Assembly (NCBI GenBank): GCA_050298035.1
Contig: JBNKTK010000001.1
Coordinates: 1 to 64,000 of the forward strand
Direction of reading: 5' to 3'
DNA length: 64,000 nt
DNA from: Gaoshiqia sp050298035
GTDB lineage: Bacteria > Bacteroidota > Bacteroidia > Bacteroidales > Prolixibacteraceae
Each line of letters starts with the position of its first letter. Position 1 is the first letter of the stretch. Shown here in pieces: positions 7,203 to 16,502 of the stretch. Below the pieces are notes generated by a model. It was not told the origin of the DNA, did no database searches, and saw nothing but the letters and a program-made list of their open reading frames with translations. Position numbers and translations under genes: made by a program.

Positions 7203-8132
7203 ATGGATCAGACCCTGTCAATTGTCGTTTCTGTTTTTAATGAAGAAGAAGTCCTGCCTGAATTTTTGAAAAATTTAAGTTCGGTTACCAAAAAACTTGA
7301 CGTTTCTGCTGAACTTGTTTTTGTTGATGATGGTAGTACTGACAATAGCCTGTTTGTCTTAAAGAATTGGAAGAAACAGAATGATATTGAAATGAAAATC
7401 ATCAGTTTTAGCCGAAACTTTGGGCACGAAGCAGCCATGATTTGCGGGATTGATCAGGCAGTTGGTGATGCTGTGATTTGCATGGATTCAGACTTACAAC
7501 ATCCTCCTTCCATTTTACCTGAGATGATCAAAAGCTATCAGCAAGGATATGATATTGTAACCATGATGCGGGAAAAGAGAGATGATAATAGTTGGTTAAA
7601 GAATTGGTTCTCACGAAGATTTTACGCCCTTATTAACAGGCTTTCAGAATATAAGCTAGATAAAAATGCATCTGATTTTTTCCTTATTTCAAAACCGGTT
7701 GCAGATATTTTGCGCACCGATTACCGGGAACGAAATCGTTTTTTGCGTGGCTTCATCCAAATAATTGGTTTTTCAAAGGCAAACTTATCGTATGTTGCCC
7801 CCAAAAGACCTGCAGGACAAAGTAAATATTCGTTCTTTAGGCTGTTGAAATTGTCGGCCAATGCGATTATATCATTTTCAAAACTGCCCCTTTACCTTGG
7901 GATTTATATTGGTGTGATCTTCGCATTCTTTTCCCTGGTACTGGGTGTTTATACGATTTGTCAATATATTTTTGGCAATACGCCACCTTCAGGATATACT
8001 ACTATTGTTTTGTTTTTGAGTTTAAGTTTTTCTCTTTTATTTATCCTTATCGGGATTATTGGAACCTATGTGGGATATATTTTTGAGGAAAATAAAGGGC
8101 GTCCAATATATTTAATTAAAAACATAGCTTGA
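7203..8132 (+). CDS. GT2 glycosyltransferase, polyprenyl-phosphate type (GtrB/DPM1-like)
   Basis: This 309-residue protein has an N-terminal GT-A domain (about residues 1-215) with the nucleotide-sugar motif VDDGSTDNS and the metal-binding 'CMDSDLQHPP', followed by two C-terminal transmembrane helices (about 225-255 and 265-295). That architecture is typical of enzymes that move a sugar from UDP- or GDP-sugar to undecaprenyl phosphate on the inner face of the cytoplasmic membrane. Only three bases separate it from the next gene, a large membrane protein, so the lipid-linked sugar may be used by a GT-C-type partner. The sugar is unknown. Confidence 0.88.
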   Translation: MDQTLSIVVSVFNEEEVLPEFLKNLSSVTKKLDVSAELVFVDDGSTDNSLFVLKNWKKQNDIEMKIISFSRNFGHEAAMICGIDQAVGDAVICMDSDLQHPPSILPEMIKSYQQGYDIVTMMREKRDDNSWLKNWFSRRFYALINRLSEYKLDKNASDFFLISKPVADILRTDYRERNRFLRGFIQIIGFSKANLSYVAPKRPAGQSKYSFFRLLKLSANAIISFSKLPLYLGIYIGVIFAFFSLVLGVYTICQYIFGNTPPSGYTTIVLFLSLSFSLLFILIGIIGTYVGYIFEENKGRPIYLIKNIA

Positions 8133-8135
8133 TTC

Positions 8136-10427
8136 ATGTCCCGTAAAACAACCTACTTTGGAGTAACTGTTTTGGCAACAGTACTCGTCATTTTTTATTT
8201 TTTCGGAGGTATTTTAGAAAATCCCAATCGGGTATATTTTGCGGGGAATGGCGATGGATTTAAATCTTATTACGGAGCAATTTATCATCTCAAATATGAT
8301 AAGGACTACGGACAGTTTAAAGGGATGAATTATCCTTACGGAGAATCTGTTTTTTTTACAGATAATCAACCATTGTTGACGAATACGGTTAAGTTTCTGG
8401 ATAAGTTGAACCTTGGGGTAAGCTCAAATATTGTTGGGATTGTGAACTTATTGATGATTCTTTCGATCCTGATTGCAGTAGTTTTCTTGTATCTGATATT
8501 TATTGAACTTGGAGTAACGTGGTGGTTTGCTTCGTTAGCGGCGATTGGCATCAGTCTGTTATCTCCTCAGATAGGACGAATGGGTGGGCATTTTTCCCTT
8601 TCCCATGTGTTTTGGATCCCGGTTATGTTGTACCTGATTTTACGCTTTTCAAGAAAACAATCATGGAAGCTTACTTTATTAATCTCTGTGGTCGTTTTTT
8701 TAGCTGCATCCATGCATTTGTACTTTGCCGGGTTTTACGGATTACTCCTTACTTTTTACTGGCTTTTTTCTGAAAACTGGTTGAGTAAAGATTGGAAAAA
8801 ACGAGGCATTGCACTGTTGCATTGGTTTGTGCAGATTTGCTTGCCGGTTCTTTTTGTTCAACTAATTGTGGCTTTATCCGATCAGGCAACTGACCGAACT
8901 ACCCATCCCTACGGATTCCTGGTTTACCTGGCGCATCCGGTTAGTATCTTTCTTCCGTCGGGAGCGCCCTATGGTTTCGTGCCAAAGTTTGTGTCTGTTT
9001 TCCGCCATCTCGATTGGGAAGCTTATGCGTTTATTGGTGTCTCAGCCTTGATTGGTTTCTTGATTGGGGTGTATTATTTCATCCGCAATATTGTTCTTCG
9101 AAAAGCTTTCTGGAAGGTCAGCGATCAACCAACGCTAAACATTTTATTCTGGGCATCAATTGTTTCATTACTCTTGTCTTTTGGCATCCCTTTCGTATTT
9201 AAGATGGAATGGTTGCTCGATTATATCGGGCCATTTCGCCAATTGAGGGCACTTTCCAGGTTTTCATGGTTATTCTTTTATGTGATCAATATTTTTGTTT
9301 TCTACCGGTTGTATCAATGGTTCCAAAGCAGGCAAAATAAAATTGGAACAGTTGTAATCGTTGTTGCATTCCTTTTTCTTTTTATTGATGGTTATTTCAA
9401 TGTAAATGGGCTTGCCGGGCGAATCAATAATCACAAAGAAATTTTGGATGACAGAAAGAATGAACTATCAGCAAACCAATGGGTGAAGGACGTAAACCCG
9501 GATCAATTTCAGTGTATTTTACCAATTCCGTATTTTCATGTCGGTTCGGAGAATATCTGGATTGACGGAGGAAACAACGTCGTCGAAACAACATTCATTG
9601 CTTCATTGAAAACAGGTTTGCCGACTACCGCGGTTATGATGGGGCGGACGTCCATTTCACAAACATACCGGAATTACAATTTACTTCTCGAGCCGGTGCA
9701 TGATTATGCCGTGTTGGATGATTTCAAAAATCAAAAAGATATCCTGTTGCTTCGGATGAAAAAATATCAACCGAATGCAGATGAGCAACGATTACTGAAT
9801 AGTGCAGCGCTTATTACCGGGAATGATGAATTTGAACTTTTGGCGTTGCCATTTGAAACCTTGAAACAAATTCCGGAACAGTATCAGAAAGCAGTTGTCG
9901 AAGCATTTCGCTCTGATAGCCTGTTTGAAAAAGCTGGTTTCTTGATGAGCGACACGGCCTCATTCTTTTATTACAATGATTTTGCAAAGGAAACCGGATT
10001 CCTGAAAGAAGGAGCCCATCCACTAAACCCGATTTATTGGAACACACTTTTGTCTCAAAAACTGAAGAAAACAAAAGCGGGACAAGATTATCTGTTATCC
10101 TTTTGGTTGAAAGATTTTCAACGTGATGCATACCCGCGTTTTAATATCGAAATTAGCCAAATGAATGATGCCGGTGAGTCGGTTGATTATTTCTATTCAG
10201 ACATTCACAGGTATTTGAGGACAATTGATGGTGATTGGGCTATGTTTGAAATTCCTGTTCATATTAAAGTTGATGATGTCTCCGTTAAAATTTCGGTCAG
10301 GAATACCGTATTGCAACATGCAAACTATATCATCGATGACCTGATGGTTCATAACTCAGAGTGCGATATTTTCAGGAAAGAAAACGGACTACTTGAGAAA
10401 AATACCCGAAAGTTTAAGATCGATTAG
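8136..10427 (+). CDS. Large multi-pass membrane protein with a C-terminal extracytoplasmic domain, GT-C-like
   Basis: The 763-residue product has about ten to twelve hydrophobic segments within residues 1-430, then about 330 mostly hydrophilic residues that end in a beta-rich stretch. After the first helix comes a polar loop with 'NGDGFKSYY', placed like the acidic loop of GT-C glycosyltransferases that use polyprenyl-phosphate sugars. The gene starts three bases after the GT2 gene, which supports a two-gene operon in which the GT2 product supplies the lipid-linked sugar. The acceptor is unknown. The 3' end overlaps the convergent membrane-protein gene by four bases. The GT-C assignment is an inference from topology and context. 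Confidence 0.6.
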   Translation: MSRKTTYFGVTVLATVLVIFYFFGGILENPNRVYFAGNGDGFKSYYGAIYHLKYDKDYGQFKGMNYPYGESVFFTDNQPLLTNTVKFLDKLNLGVSSNIVGIVNLLMILSILIAVVFLYLIFIELGVTWWFASLAAIGISLLSPQIGRMGGHFSLSHVFWIPVMLYLILRFSRKQSWKLTLLISVVVFLAASMHLYFAGFYGLLLTFYWLFSENWLSKDWKKRGIALLHWFVQICLPVLFVQLIVALSDQATDRTTHPYGFLVYLAHPVSIFLPSGAPYGFVPKFVSVFRHLDWEAYAFIGVSALIGFLIGVYYFIRNIVLRKAFWKVSDQPTLNILFWASIVSLLLSFGIPFVFKMEWLLDYIGPFRQLRALSRFSWLFFYVINIFVFYRLYQWFQSRQNKIGTVVIVVAFLFLFIDGYFNVNGLAGRINNHKEILDDRKNELSANQWVKDVNPDQFQCILPIPYFHVGSENIWIDGGNNVVETTFIASLKTGLPTTAVMMGRTSISQTYRNYNLLLEPVHDYAVLDDFKNQKDILLLRMKKYQPNADEQRLLNSAALITGNDEFELLALPFETLKQIPEQYQKAVVEAFRSDSLFEKAGFLMSDTASFFYYNDFAKETGFLKEGAHPLNPIYWNTLLSQKLKKTKAGQDYLLSFWLKDFQRDAYPRFNIEISQMNDAGESVDYFYSDIHRYLRTIDGDWAMFEIPVHIKVDDVSVKISVRNTVLQHANYIIDDLMVHNSECDIFRKENGLLEKNTRKFKID

Positions 10428-12061
10428 TTTGATAGGGTGTTTAACCTGTAAAGTTTGCAGTAGTCGTTATATCTGATGAGTTGATAGCTTTTGTCAAGGA
10501 TTGATTTGATAAGTTGGCTGTTTTCATCTGTTTCATTGTCTGCTTCCCCCAGAATAACAACATATGGAATTTCTTTCAGTGCTCCGTCTTTCTGCTGAAG
10601 TGTAAAGAGGTCAGGATTCGTTGGATGACAGTAAAAACTTTCGACCAGTTTCCGGTTGTTGGCGTCCCAGGTATTCAATTTCCCTAATTCACTGGGGCCT
10701 TTTAGATTCCATTTCAATGGGAACCAATTAAGCTGAGCTTCATAATCTTCCAAAACAATCACATGGTTTCCAGTTCCGTAATAGCCAGACGAATGCATGT
10801 CAAGCCAACTATCTGAGAAATTAAAAGTAAGTAGTAGGCTTCCCGGTTCTACGGTACTGGTAATATCATTTATTTGTACAGCTTTTTTTGAAAGGGGCTG
10901 CATATGCACACTGTGCATCCGGACAAAGGTAAACTGGACGATAAGTATTACGCCAACAGCGATATATTTTATCATTTTGGGGTAGGTAAGCACCGCCAAT
11001 GCGAGAAGCAGGAATAAATAAAAAATAAAAATCAACCGTTCGGTTAACAGATTTGCATTCGGAACAATCAGGTATAGCAGGAGGAAGGTGACAGCCAATC
11101 CCAGCCATATCCATGATATTTGGGGACTAGCATGAATTTGTCCAGATTGCAGTCTTCCTTGTTTCTTTTTAATAATTCTGATGATATTGCTAAAAAGTAA
11201 GACTATAAAAAGGAGAAACATCAGTTTTGTATAGGCCAGCCACGGATAATTGTAGGCTAAAGTGATTAGTGGTTCTACATTCACCAACATGTCCAGAAGC
11301 TGACCCATTCCGATGCGGGAAGCATTTTCCAGTGAATCGACACGGATAATATAATTGCCTGCCAGGAAAAGGGCTGGTGCTGCAGCCAGAGCAATCTTCA
11401 ATGCAACCCTGAAATAATCGTTCAGCTTGTTGATTTTTAGTGATTTCCCTTGATAGGAAATTTGAATGTTTTTTATTGGTAGCAGTAAAATCACCAAAAC
11501 GGTGATCATGAAAATCATTAGATGAGAAAAATAAACAATAAGCAGTAAAAGCGATAACGGAAATAAGTGCCTGATTTGAAGACTCTCCAGCCTGCGGAGT
11601 ATGAAATAGATTGTAACTAGCATGAGTGGAATGGCAAATACCAGGTTGAAAAAACCAAGATAAAGCAAGTGGTTATGACAGAACGGGATGATCAAATAAG
11701 ACAACTGTCTGTTGTCCGGTGCCAGGTGTAAGGTTATTTTTCGGAAATAGATTGGAGTGGTGACCAGATAAGTCATTAAAACCAGTTTCTCGGTTAGAAA
11801 ATCCGGAAGTAAATATCCGATTGAAGCAAACAGAACGTGAGATATCCAGTTCGGAACAGGCTGTTTATTGAACACAAACAAATTTCCGAATTCATCGTAT
11901 TGTCCCAGTATTAATTCCCGGATGAGCTTCCCGTTGTACAAATGTGCCGGACCGTCTAATGTTGGGTAGTACTTGGTGAACAGAAGAGGGATAAGTCCAC
12001 TGAATACCAGCAGGTAAAACAAATTTTGTTCAGAAAATAGTATCCGGCGAAGTTGTTTCAT
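10424..12061 (-). CDS. Multi-pass membrane protein, GT-C-like
   Basis: This 545-residue protein has roughly twelve hydrophobic segments up to about residue 380 and a soluble C-terminal part of about 150 residues. The first extracytoplasmic loop contains 'YPTLDGPAHLYNG', with an acidic residue followed by histidine in the position used by GT-C transferases. It is the last gene of a minus-strand series of four glycosylation genes read from 15932. Spacing to the gene before it is 29 bases. The donor and acceptor cannot be read from sequence. Confidence 0.6.
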   Translation of the reverse strand: MKQLRRILFSEQNLFYLLVFSGLIPLLFTKYYPTLDGPAHLYNGKLIRELILGQYDEFGNLFVFNKQPVPNWISHVLFASIGYLLPDFLTEKLVLMTYLVTTPIYFRKITLHLAPDNRQLSYLIIPFCHNHLLYLGFFNLVFAIPLMLVTIYFILRRLESLQIRHLFPLSLLLLIVYFSHLMIFMITVLVILLLPIKNIQISYQGKSLKINKLNDYFRVALKIALAAAPALFLAGNYIIRVDSLENASRIGMGQLLDMLVNVEPLITLAYNYPWLAYTKLMFLLFIVLLFSNIIRIIKKKQGRLQSGQIHASPQISWIWLGLAVTFLLLYLIVPNANLLTERLIFIFYLFLLLALAVLTYPKMIKYIAVGVILIVQFTFVRMHSVHMQPLSKKAVQINDITSTVEPGSLLLTFNFSDSWLDMHSSGYYGTGNHVIVLEDYEAQLNWFPLKWNLKGPSELGKLNTWDANNRKLVESFYCHPTNPDLFTLQQKDGALKEIPYVVILGEADNETDENSQLIKSILDKSYQLIRYNDYCKLYRLNTLSN

Positions 12062-12090
12062 TTATATGCGTGTCAGATTTTAATGTCTGT

Positions 12091-13740
12091 TTAGGGATTC
12101 TCCGGTTGTGTACCTTCATTCACTTTTGATGTATTCACAAGGAAAATGCAATTGTCATTTTTTGTATTTCTGAAAATAAGCTTTTCCTGGAATGTTATAC
12201 CTTCGGCAATATGAGGAGCCAAATCCTTTTTTATCTGATCCAAAAGTTTTGAATACGGTAAATAAAGATAGAACTGATTGTTATTTGCATCAATCATTAG
12301 GTCATTGCCCCATTGGTGAAAGGTTCTGTCCCAAGTGTGGTACAGATAGGAATTTGGGTACATTTTTGCTAAAAAAGGTTTATAAATCTTATTTGGCTTT
12401 ACCCCGGCATAAGCACCCGTAAACATCATTGCATACTCCTTAAACGGATTACCGTAGTAGTCGCAGGCAATAACTTTCACTGCATCGGGAGGTATGGATT
12501 GGACATAATTGTAGGTTTCTGTTTCAGTCGCAACTGCTGTTTGGATTTGTTTGGTCTTTGATGGTAACTTGTGCAGTTGATAAAAAAAGACTAAACCTGA
12601 AATAGTTAAAACAATAACCGGGGAGCCATATTTTTTCAAAGAAAACCTGACGGAAGACTGAACGTTTTCGACTGCTATGATTATCAATAGCGGGAATAGG
12701 TAAAGTGCCAAAATGAAGTAACGGTATTCAAATTGCCTGCCAACCATGAATAAGGTTAGTCCCAGAATCAATAAAAGACCGAGTGATAACCGGATCAGAT
12801 TTTTGTTTCTATTCTTTGAGAAAAAAGTATAGATACTGATGGCTACAAAAACAAATAAGAAATCAAAGAATAGTTTGTTCGCTTCAAAAATCCATTTGAG
12901 GTTGGTGAAAAAGGTATTGGCGTCAATCAATCCGGCAGTTCCGCTTCCATGTTGTCCGCTATGAAAGATTAATTTTTTCACCCAGAAGTAAAATTGATCT
13001 ATTTGAAGTGTCACAGGCAAGGCAATCACAAGAAAAGTAATTGTCGTTGTTAGGAAATAGCGTAAATACGCTTTCCTAATGAAAAATAATGGTAATAGTC
13101 CCATGGGCAGAAATGTCAACTTTATGCTTAACCCAAATCCAATGATTAGACCAGAATAAAGAGCTGTTTCCTGGGGAGATAGTTGAGTCTCATCTTCTAT
13201 TAGTTTGATAATAAGTGTTGTTATTAGTAGGGTTGGGATAAGTAGAAATGTTTCCGGGGCAAATCTCGATAAGTTGTCGATTGTTAGTTCGGTTATAAAA
13301 GGAGTTGTTTGCAGCAGGATAGCGTAATGTAATTTTCCACTGTGGCGATATACTGACCGTCCGGCAAGATAGATTGCAGTTGAGATCAATGTGATGTAAG
13401 CCAGGTTGGCAATTTTCAGGTATAGTTCCGAATTTTCAATGGCATCCTGTACAATTGTAGTATCCGGGCTTCGAAATAAGTAGACTAATCTAAAAACCAA
13501 TGCTACCAGGTATTGCAATGGTGTTGCCGGATTGTCAATATGTCCGATCATCAGCTTGCCTTGGGCAAGACTGAGTCCGCTTACAAAATAAATGTATTCC
13601 GAATCAACCGACCTGAGAAAGTAAATGCCGGAAAGGTAATTCATGTAAAATCCGGCAAAAAGGTAAAACAGCGGGATAACCAAAAGAAGATATTTTAGCT
13701 TTGATCGAAAAAAAGGTATGCAGATGTCTTTAAAATTCAT
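12091..13740 (-). CDS. Multi-pass membrane protein, GT-C-like
   Basis: The 549-residue product is strongly hydrophobic up to about residue 375, with about eleven predicted helices, and ends in a soluble stretch of about 150 residues. The first periplasmic loop contains 'FLRSVDSEYIYFVSG' and 'HIDNPATPLQYL', reminiscent of the acidic and proline motifs in PMT/ArnT-type transferases, although the classic D-E pair is not present. It starts 21 bases after the upstream GT-C gene stops. The family call is tentative and rests on length, topology and neighbours. Confidence 0.55.
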   Translation of the reverse strand: MNFKDICIPFFRSKLKYLLLVIPLFYLFAGFYMNYLSGIYFLRSVDSEYIYFVSGLSLAQGKLMIGHIDNPATPLQYLVALVFRLVYLFRSPDTTIVQDAIENSELYLKIANLAYITLISTAIYLAGRSVYRHSGKLHYAILLQTTPFITELTIDNLSRFAPETFLLIPTLLITTLIIKLIEDETQLSPQETALYSGLIIGFGLSIKLTFLPMGLLPLFFIRKAYLRYFLTTTITFLVIALPVTLQIDQFYFWVKKLIFHSGQHGSGTAGLIDANTFFTNLKWIFEANKLFFDFLFVFVAISIYTFFSKNRNKNLIRLSLGLLLILGLTLFMVGRQFEYRYFILALYLFPLLIIIAVENVQSSVRFSLKKYGSPVIVLTISGLVFFYQLHKLPSKTKQIQTAVATETETYNYVQSIPPDAVKVIACDYYGNPFKEYAMMFTGAYAGVKPNKIYKPFLAKMYPNSYLYHTWDRTFHQWGNDLMIDANNNQFYLYLPYSKLLDQIKKDLAPHIAEGITFQEKLIFRNTKNDNCIFLVNTSKVNEGTQPENP

Positions 13741-13761
13741 GACCGTATTTTTTTCGTTGCT

Positions 13762-15168
13762 TTACTTTCCCTTTTCGTAAATGTATCCCCAGGCATGTTT
13801 ATCCTGAAATGATTTTACAAGTTTAAAATTTTCTTTTGCATATTTTACCGAAGCATCATTTTCATCAAAAGTCGATTCATAAATGAAATACGTCACATCC
13901 TGAACATGCTTCCAGTCTTGAACGTTCGTGAACGGATTTTGGGTTTCTTTGTATCCCAGTGACTGATCTTTCAACGCAAAAAGAAGATTAAAACTTGCAG
14001 CAATCGGGCTGTCGAAATAACCGTTTTTTTCACAAAAATGGACCATGTCCCGATGCAATTTTACCACTTCCGCATAACCCAAATCTGCATCACTGTTTTT
14101 TTTGTGGGTTAACGAATAGAACAGGCATACCCCGCCAACTAGTGTTAAAACTGAGGCCTTTATGTATTTGTTTATGTCGATTTGACTTACAATGGCAGCA
14201 AAGACAATAATAAAAAGTACCATCAGTCCCAACATGTAGCGCAACGTGAAGAAGTTGAAAATTGAAAATGTAATGAAGGCTACAACCTGTGTTGCAACAA
14301 TTGCAAAAAAAGCCGGATGGCTGATTTTTTTTCGTTTAAAAAGTAAAATGAAGAATGCAGCCATAAAAATTAGGGAAATCAGCAGGCGTCCACTCTGGCT
14401 GAAAATGACGGAAATAGCGGCGTTCATTTTCGTTTTTAAAGCCAGTAAGCTCAGGTCGATATGCCCGAGGTGTTCGTTATAGAAAAGCGTATGGAACTGC
14501 TGATAGTGAAGTAGAAGGAAGAGTCCGTAAATTAAGCCTGGGATCATTAGGTATAATAATGTTTTCCATTCAAATGTGATCTTGTTTTTCCTCTTGATCA
14601 AGAATTGAAATAAATAGAAGACCCCAAATATGATCGCAAAAATTAACCCCGTTTCTTTGGTTAATACCATCAGCGTAGAATAAATGGCATATTGACCGTA
14701 TTTTTTCCGGTGAAAAGCAAAAAGCGAACAAACCAGGAAAAGAGCCAGTAGCATTTCAGGCAGTAATAAACTGGATTGTGCCAGGAATAGAGACTGAACT
14801 GAAATTAGAGAAACTGCGATGAGCGCAGCTTGTTGGTTGAATATCTTTTTAATATTGAAATAAATACTCAACAGCAGGAGAATCGAAATGAGAACAGGCA
14901 GGAGGCGCATAGCCCCAATATTACCACCAGTGAGTCTCATCCAACTTGAGGCGATGAAAAAGAAAAATTGCGGGTGCCCTTTCCCTAGTTCAATCGGAAT
15001 TGCACCCGGCAACAAACTCGGACCGGTTTCTGCCATGTTTTTGATTGCAGGGAAATATGACCAAGCTTCGTCCCAGAAATATGGCAACTGCATGTGAGGG
15101 AATTTCACAATTATAAAGACAATGGACGGGATTAAAAAAAGATATCTCGATAGTTGCTTTGAGTTCAT
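13762..15168 (-). CDS. GT-C glycosyltransferase (GT39/PMT_2-like)
   Basis: This 468-residue membrane protein gives the clearest GT-C signal of the cluster. After the first helix it has 'FWDEAWSYFPAI', with the Asp-Glu pair expected for the catalytic or metal site, and then 'GKGHPQFFFFIASSWM', which matches the G-H-P motif of PMT_2-type transferases. About ten more helices follow and a short C-terminal soluble tail. These enzymes use polyprenyl-phosphate sugars on the outer face of the cytoplasmic membrane to modify lipids, glycans or proteins. The GT2 gene directly upstream is a plausible source of the donor. Confidence 0.75.
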   Translation of the reverse strand: MNSKQLSRYLFLIPSIVFIIVKFPHMQLPYFWDEAWSYFPAIKNMAETGPSLLPGAIPIELGKGHPQFFFFIASSWMRLTGGNIGAMRLLPVLISILLLLSIYFNIKKIFNQQAALIAVSLISVQSLFLAQSSLLLPEMLLALFLVCSLFAFHRKKYGQYAIYSTLMVLTKETGLIFAIIFGVFYLFQFLIKRKNKITFEWKTLLYLMIPGLIYGLFLLLHYQQFHTLFYNEHLGHIDLSLLALKTKMNAAISVIFSQSGRLLISLIFMAAFFILLFKRKKISHPAFFAIVATQVVAFITFSIFNFFTLRYMLGLMVLFIIVFAAIVSQIDINKYIKASVLTLVGGVCLFYSLTHKKNSDADLGYAEVVKLHRDMVHFCEKNGYFDSPIAASFNLLFALKDQSLGYKETQNPFTNVQDWKHVQDVTYFIYESTFDENDASVKYAKENFKLVKSFQDKHAWGYIYEKGK

Positions 15169-15188
15169 TCCTTGATGAAGAAGTTGTA

Positions 15189-15932
15189 CTAATTTTTGAA
15201 AATCCGGTTTTTAGCAAATCCCCACTTCTGCAACCTGTACTGCACCGAAGTCCTCAACACTCCGATGGCATAAATTGAACTGTTTTTCAGGTTGATGCTT
15301 GAAGCGTCGTCAAAATATTTGGTGGGGCAGGTGATCTCGGCGATTTCGAAACCAGCATACCAGATTTGGGCCAGCATTTGGTTATCAAAGACAAAGTTAT
15401 CGGAGTTGGCATTGTAGTTGACATTTTCCAGTACTTGGCGCGAAAAAGCCCGGTAGCCGGTGTGGTATTCTGAAAGCTTGGCGTGCATTAGCAGGTTTTG
15501 GATAAAAGTCAGCCCGCGGTTGGCAACGTATTTAACCAACGGCATGCCGCCTTTCAGGGCACCCATGCCCAAAATGCGCGAGCCAAGTACCACGTGGTAC
15601 AGTCCGCTGCCAATCAGGTGGCTCATGGCCGGGATTAGTTTTGGGGTATACTGGTAGTCGGGGTGGAGCATGATCACGATATCGGCGCCAAGTTCAAGCG
15701 CCTTGTTGTAGCAACTTTTCTGGTTGCCTCCGTAGCCTTTGTTTTGTTCGTGCCTGATGATGTGTTTTATGCCAAGCTGCCTTCCGACTTCAGTGGTTTC
15801 GTCTTTACTGTGGTCATCAACCAAAATAACATCGTCAACGATGGTGAAATCAATTTCATCATAAGTTTTCTTTAGCGTTTTGGCGGCATTGTAGGCTGGT
15901 AAAACAACAACGACTTTATGATTGTGTATCAT
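15189..15932 (-). CDS. GT2 glycosyltransferase (dolichol-phosphate mannosyltransferase-like)
   Basis: The 247-residue product is a soluble-looking GT-A enzyme. It has 'VVLPAYNAAKTL' at the N-terminus, the nucleotide-sugar motif VDDHSKDET, and 'MLHPDYQYTP', where His-Pro-Asp takes the place of the usual metal-binding D-x-D; this is common in DPM1-like enzymes. There is no C-terminal membrane helix, unlike the GT2 protein at 7203. It is the first gene of the minus-strand cluster and has a full -33/-7 promoter upstream. Its likely role is to load a sugar onto a polyprenyl carrier for the GT-C enzymes that follow. Confidence 0.85.
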   Translation of the reverse strand: MIHNHKVVVVLPAYNAAKTLKKTYDEIDFTIVDDVILVDDHSKDETTEVGRQLGIKHIIRHEQNKGYGGNQKSCYNKALELGADIVIMLHPDYQYTPKLIPAMSHLIGSGLYHVVLGSRILGMGALKGGMPLVKYVANRGLTFIQNLLMHAKLSEYHTGYRAFSRQVLENVNYNANSDNFVFDNQMLAQIWYAGFEIAEITCPTKYFDDASSINLKNSSIYAIGVLRTSVQYRLQKWGFAKNRIFKN

Positions 15933-15975
15933 GAATATCTGTTTGGCGAAATTTTATACTTGGTTAAGTTGTCCC

Positions 15976-16003
15976 CAAAAGTAAAAAACTTTGGTAAAAT
16001 CAA
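15976..16003 (-). promoter_or_regulatory. Promoter of the minus-strand glycosyltransferase operon
   Basis: On the minus strand TTG (16003-16001) is followed after 17 bases by TACTTTTG (15983-15976), a full match to the Bacteroidota -7 consensus TAnnTTTG at suitable spacing. The first start codon is at 15932, giving a leader of roughly 40 bases. Confidence 0.6.
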
Positions 16004-16033
16004 TGAGCAGTAAGGGGAAAGATAATGTGGGAG

Positions 16034-16150
16034 AAAAGAAAAAAACCTCTGAATAACGGTCAGTACTCCGAACAAAAAAGATTGGCCGGATTTAAATGTT
16101 TAAAATACGCCATGACAACAACAAATAAACTTTCCGCACCCAGAGGTTTT
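16034..16150 (-). ncRNA. Candidate small RNA closed by a 10-bp long-range stem
   Basis: On the minus strand AAAACCTCTG (16150-16141) pairs perfectly with CAGAGGTTTT (16051-16042) across 89 bases, and the second arm runs into a T-rich tail, as at the 3' end of an intrinsically terminated RNA. Within the loop TTTAAA-TG-TTTAAA can form a small hairpin. It resembles no RNA family I recognise; it is not SRP RNA, since the conserved GGAAG loop is absent. A weak ORF overlaps it. Confidence 0.35.
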
Positions 16151-16331
16151 AATATTTTAGATATCTGAAAAAGATCGACTTTCTCTTCTTTCGTTGAGTT
16201 ATAACAACAAATCGCCGAAGATGTTTTCCATAAAAAAGAAAAAGGCAAATTTTTGTTCAAAATCAAAGCCAGAAACAATCATGGCTATCGGGAATGACCA
16301 ACAGGGATGGAAGGGAGCTATTTGAAAATTT

Positions 16332-16490
16332 TTCAGTTTGATTGGTTGTTTGTGAAACGGACCGGCCTATTTTTATCTGTACCCGGAATCAAACTGAAAG
16401 CTTAGTGCAAGCGGGAAGTTCCGACAACGGAGGAAATCACCCGCTGAACTTGGCATTTAGGAAGATGGAGGTTGCAGATAAAAATCAGCC
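16332..16490. ncRNA. Candidate structured RNA with a pseudoknot
   Basis: Two long complementary pairs are interleaved. The first is a perfect 12-bp stem, 16332-16343 with 16387-16398. The second pairs 16364-16379, in the loop of the first, with 16475-16490 (11 bp, a 2-base mismatch, then 3 bp). Between them sits a hairpin, 16410-16415 with 16440-16445, that has an inner TTCC/GGAA stem. The order A-B-A'-B' is that of a pseudoknot. The fold is possible on either strand, so the transcribed strand is open. I found no match to RNase P RNA, tmRNA, 6S RNA, or a riboswitch that I know. Confidence 0.4.
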
Positions 16491-16502
16491 TTGAATTTTC
16501 TG

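Noticed and set aside
16060..16278. A 72-codon frame on the minus strand in the gene-free region.
   Set aside because: It resembles no family, has an unlikely composition, and overlaps base-paired RNA-like sequence.
16332..16490. RNase P RNA, tmRNA, 6S RNA or SRP RNA as the identity of the structured region.
   Set aside because: The conserved sequences of these RNAs (for example GAGGAAAGTCC, the tmRNA tRNA-like end, the SRP GGAAG loop) are not present.
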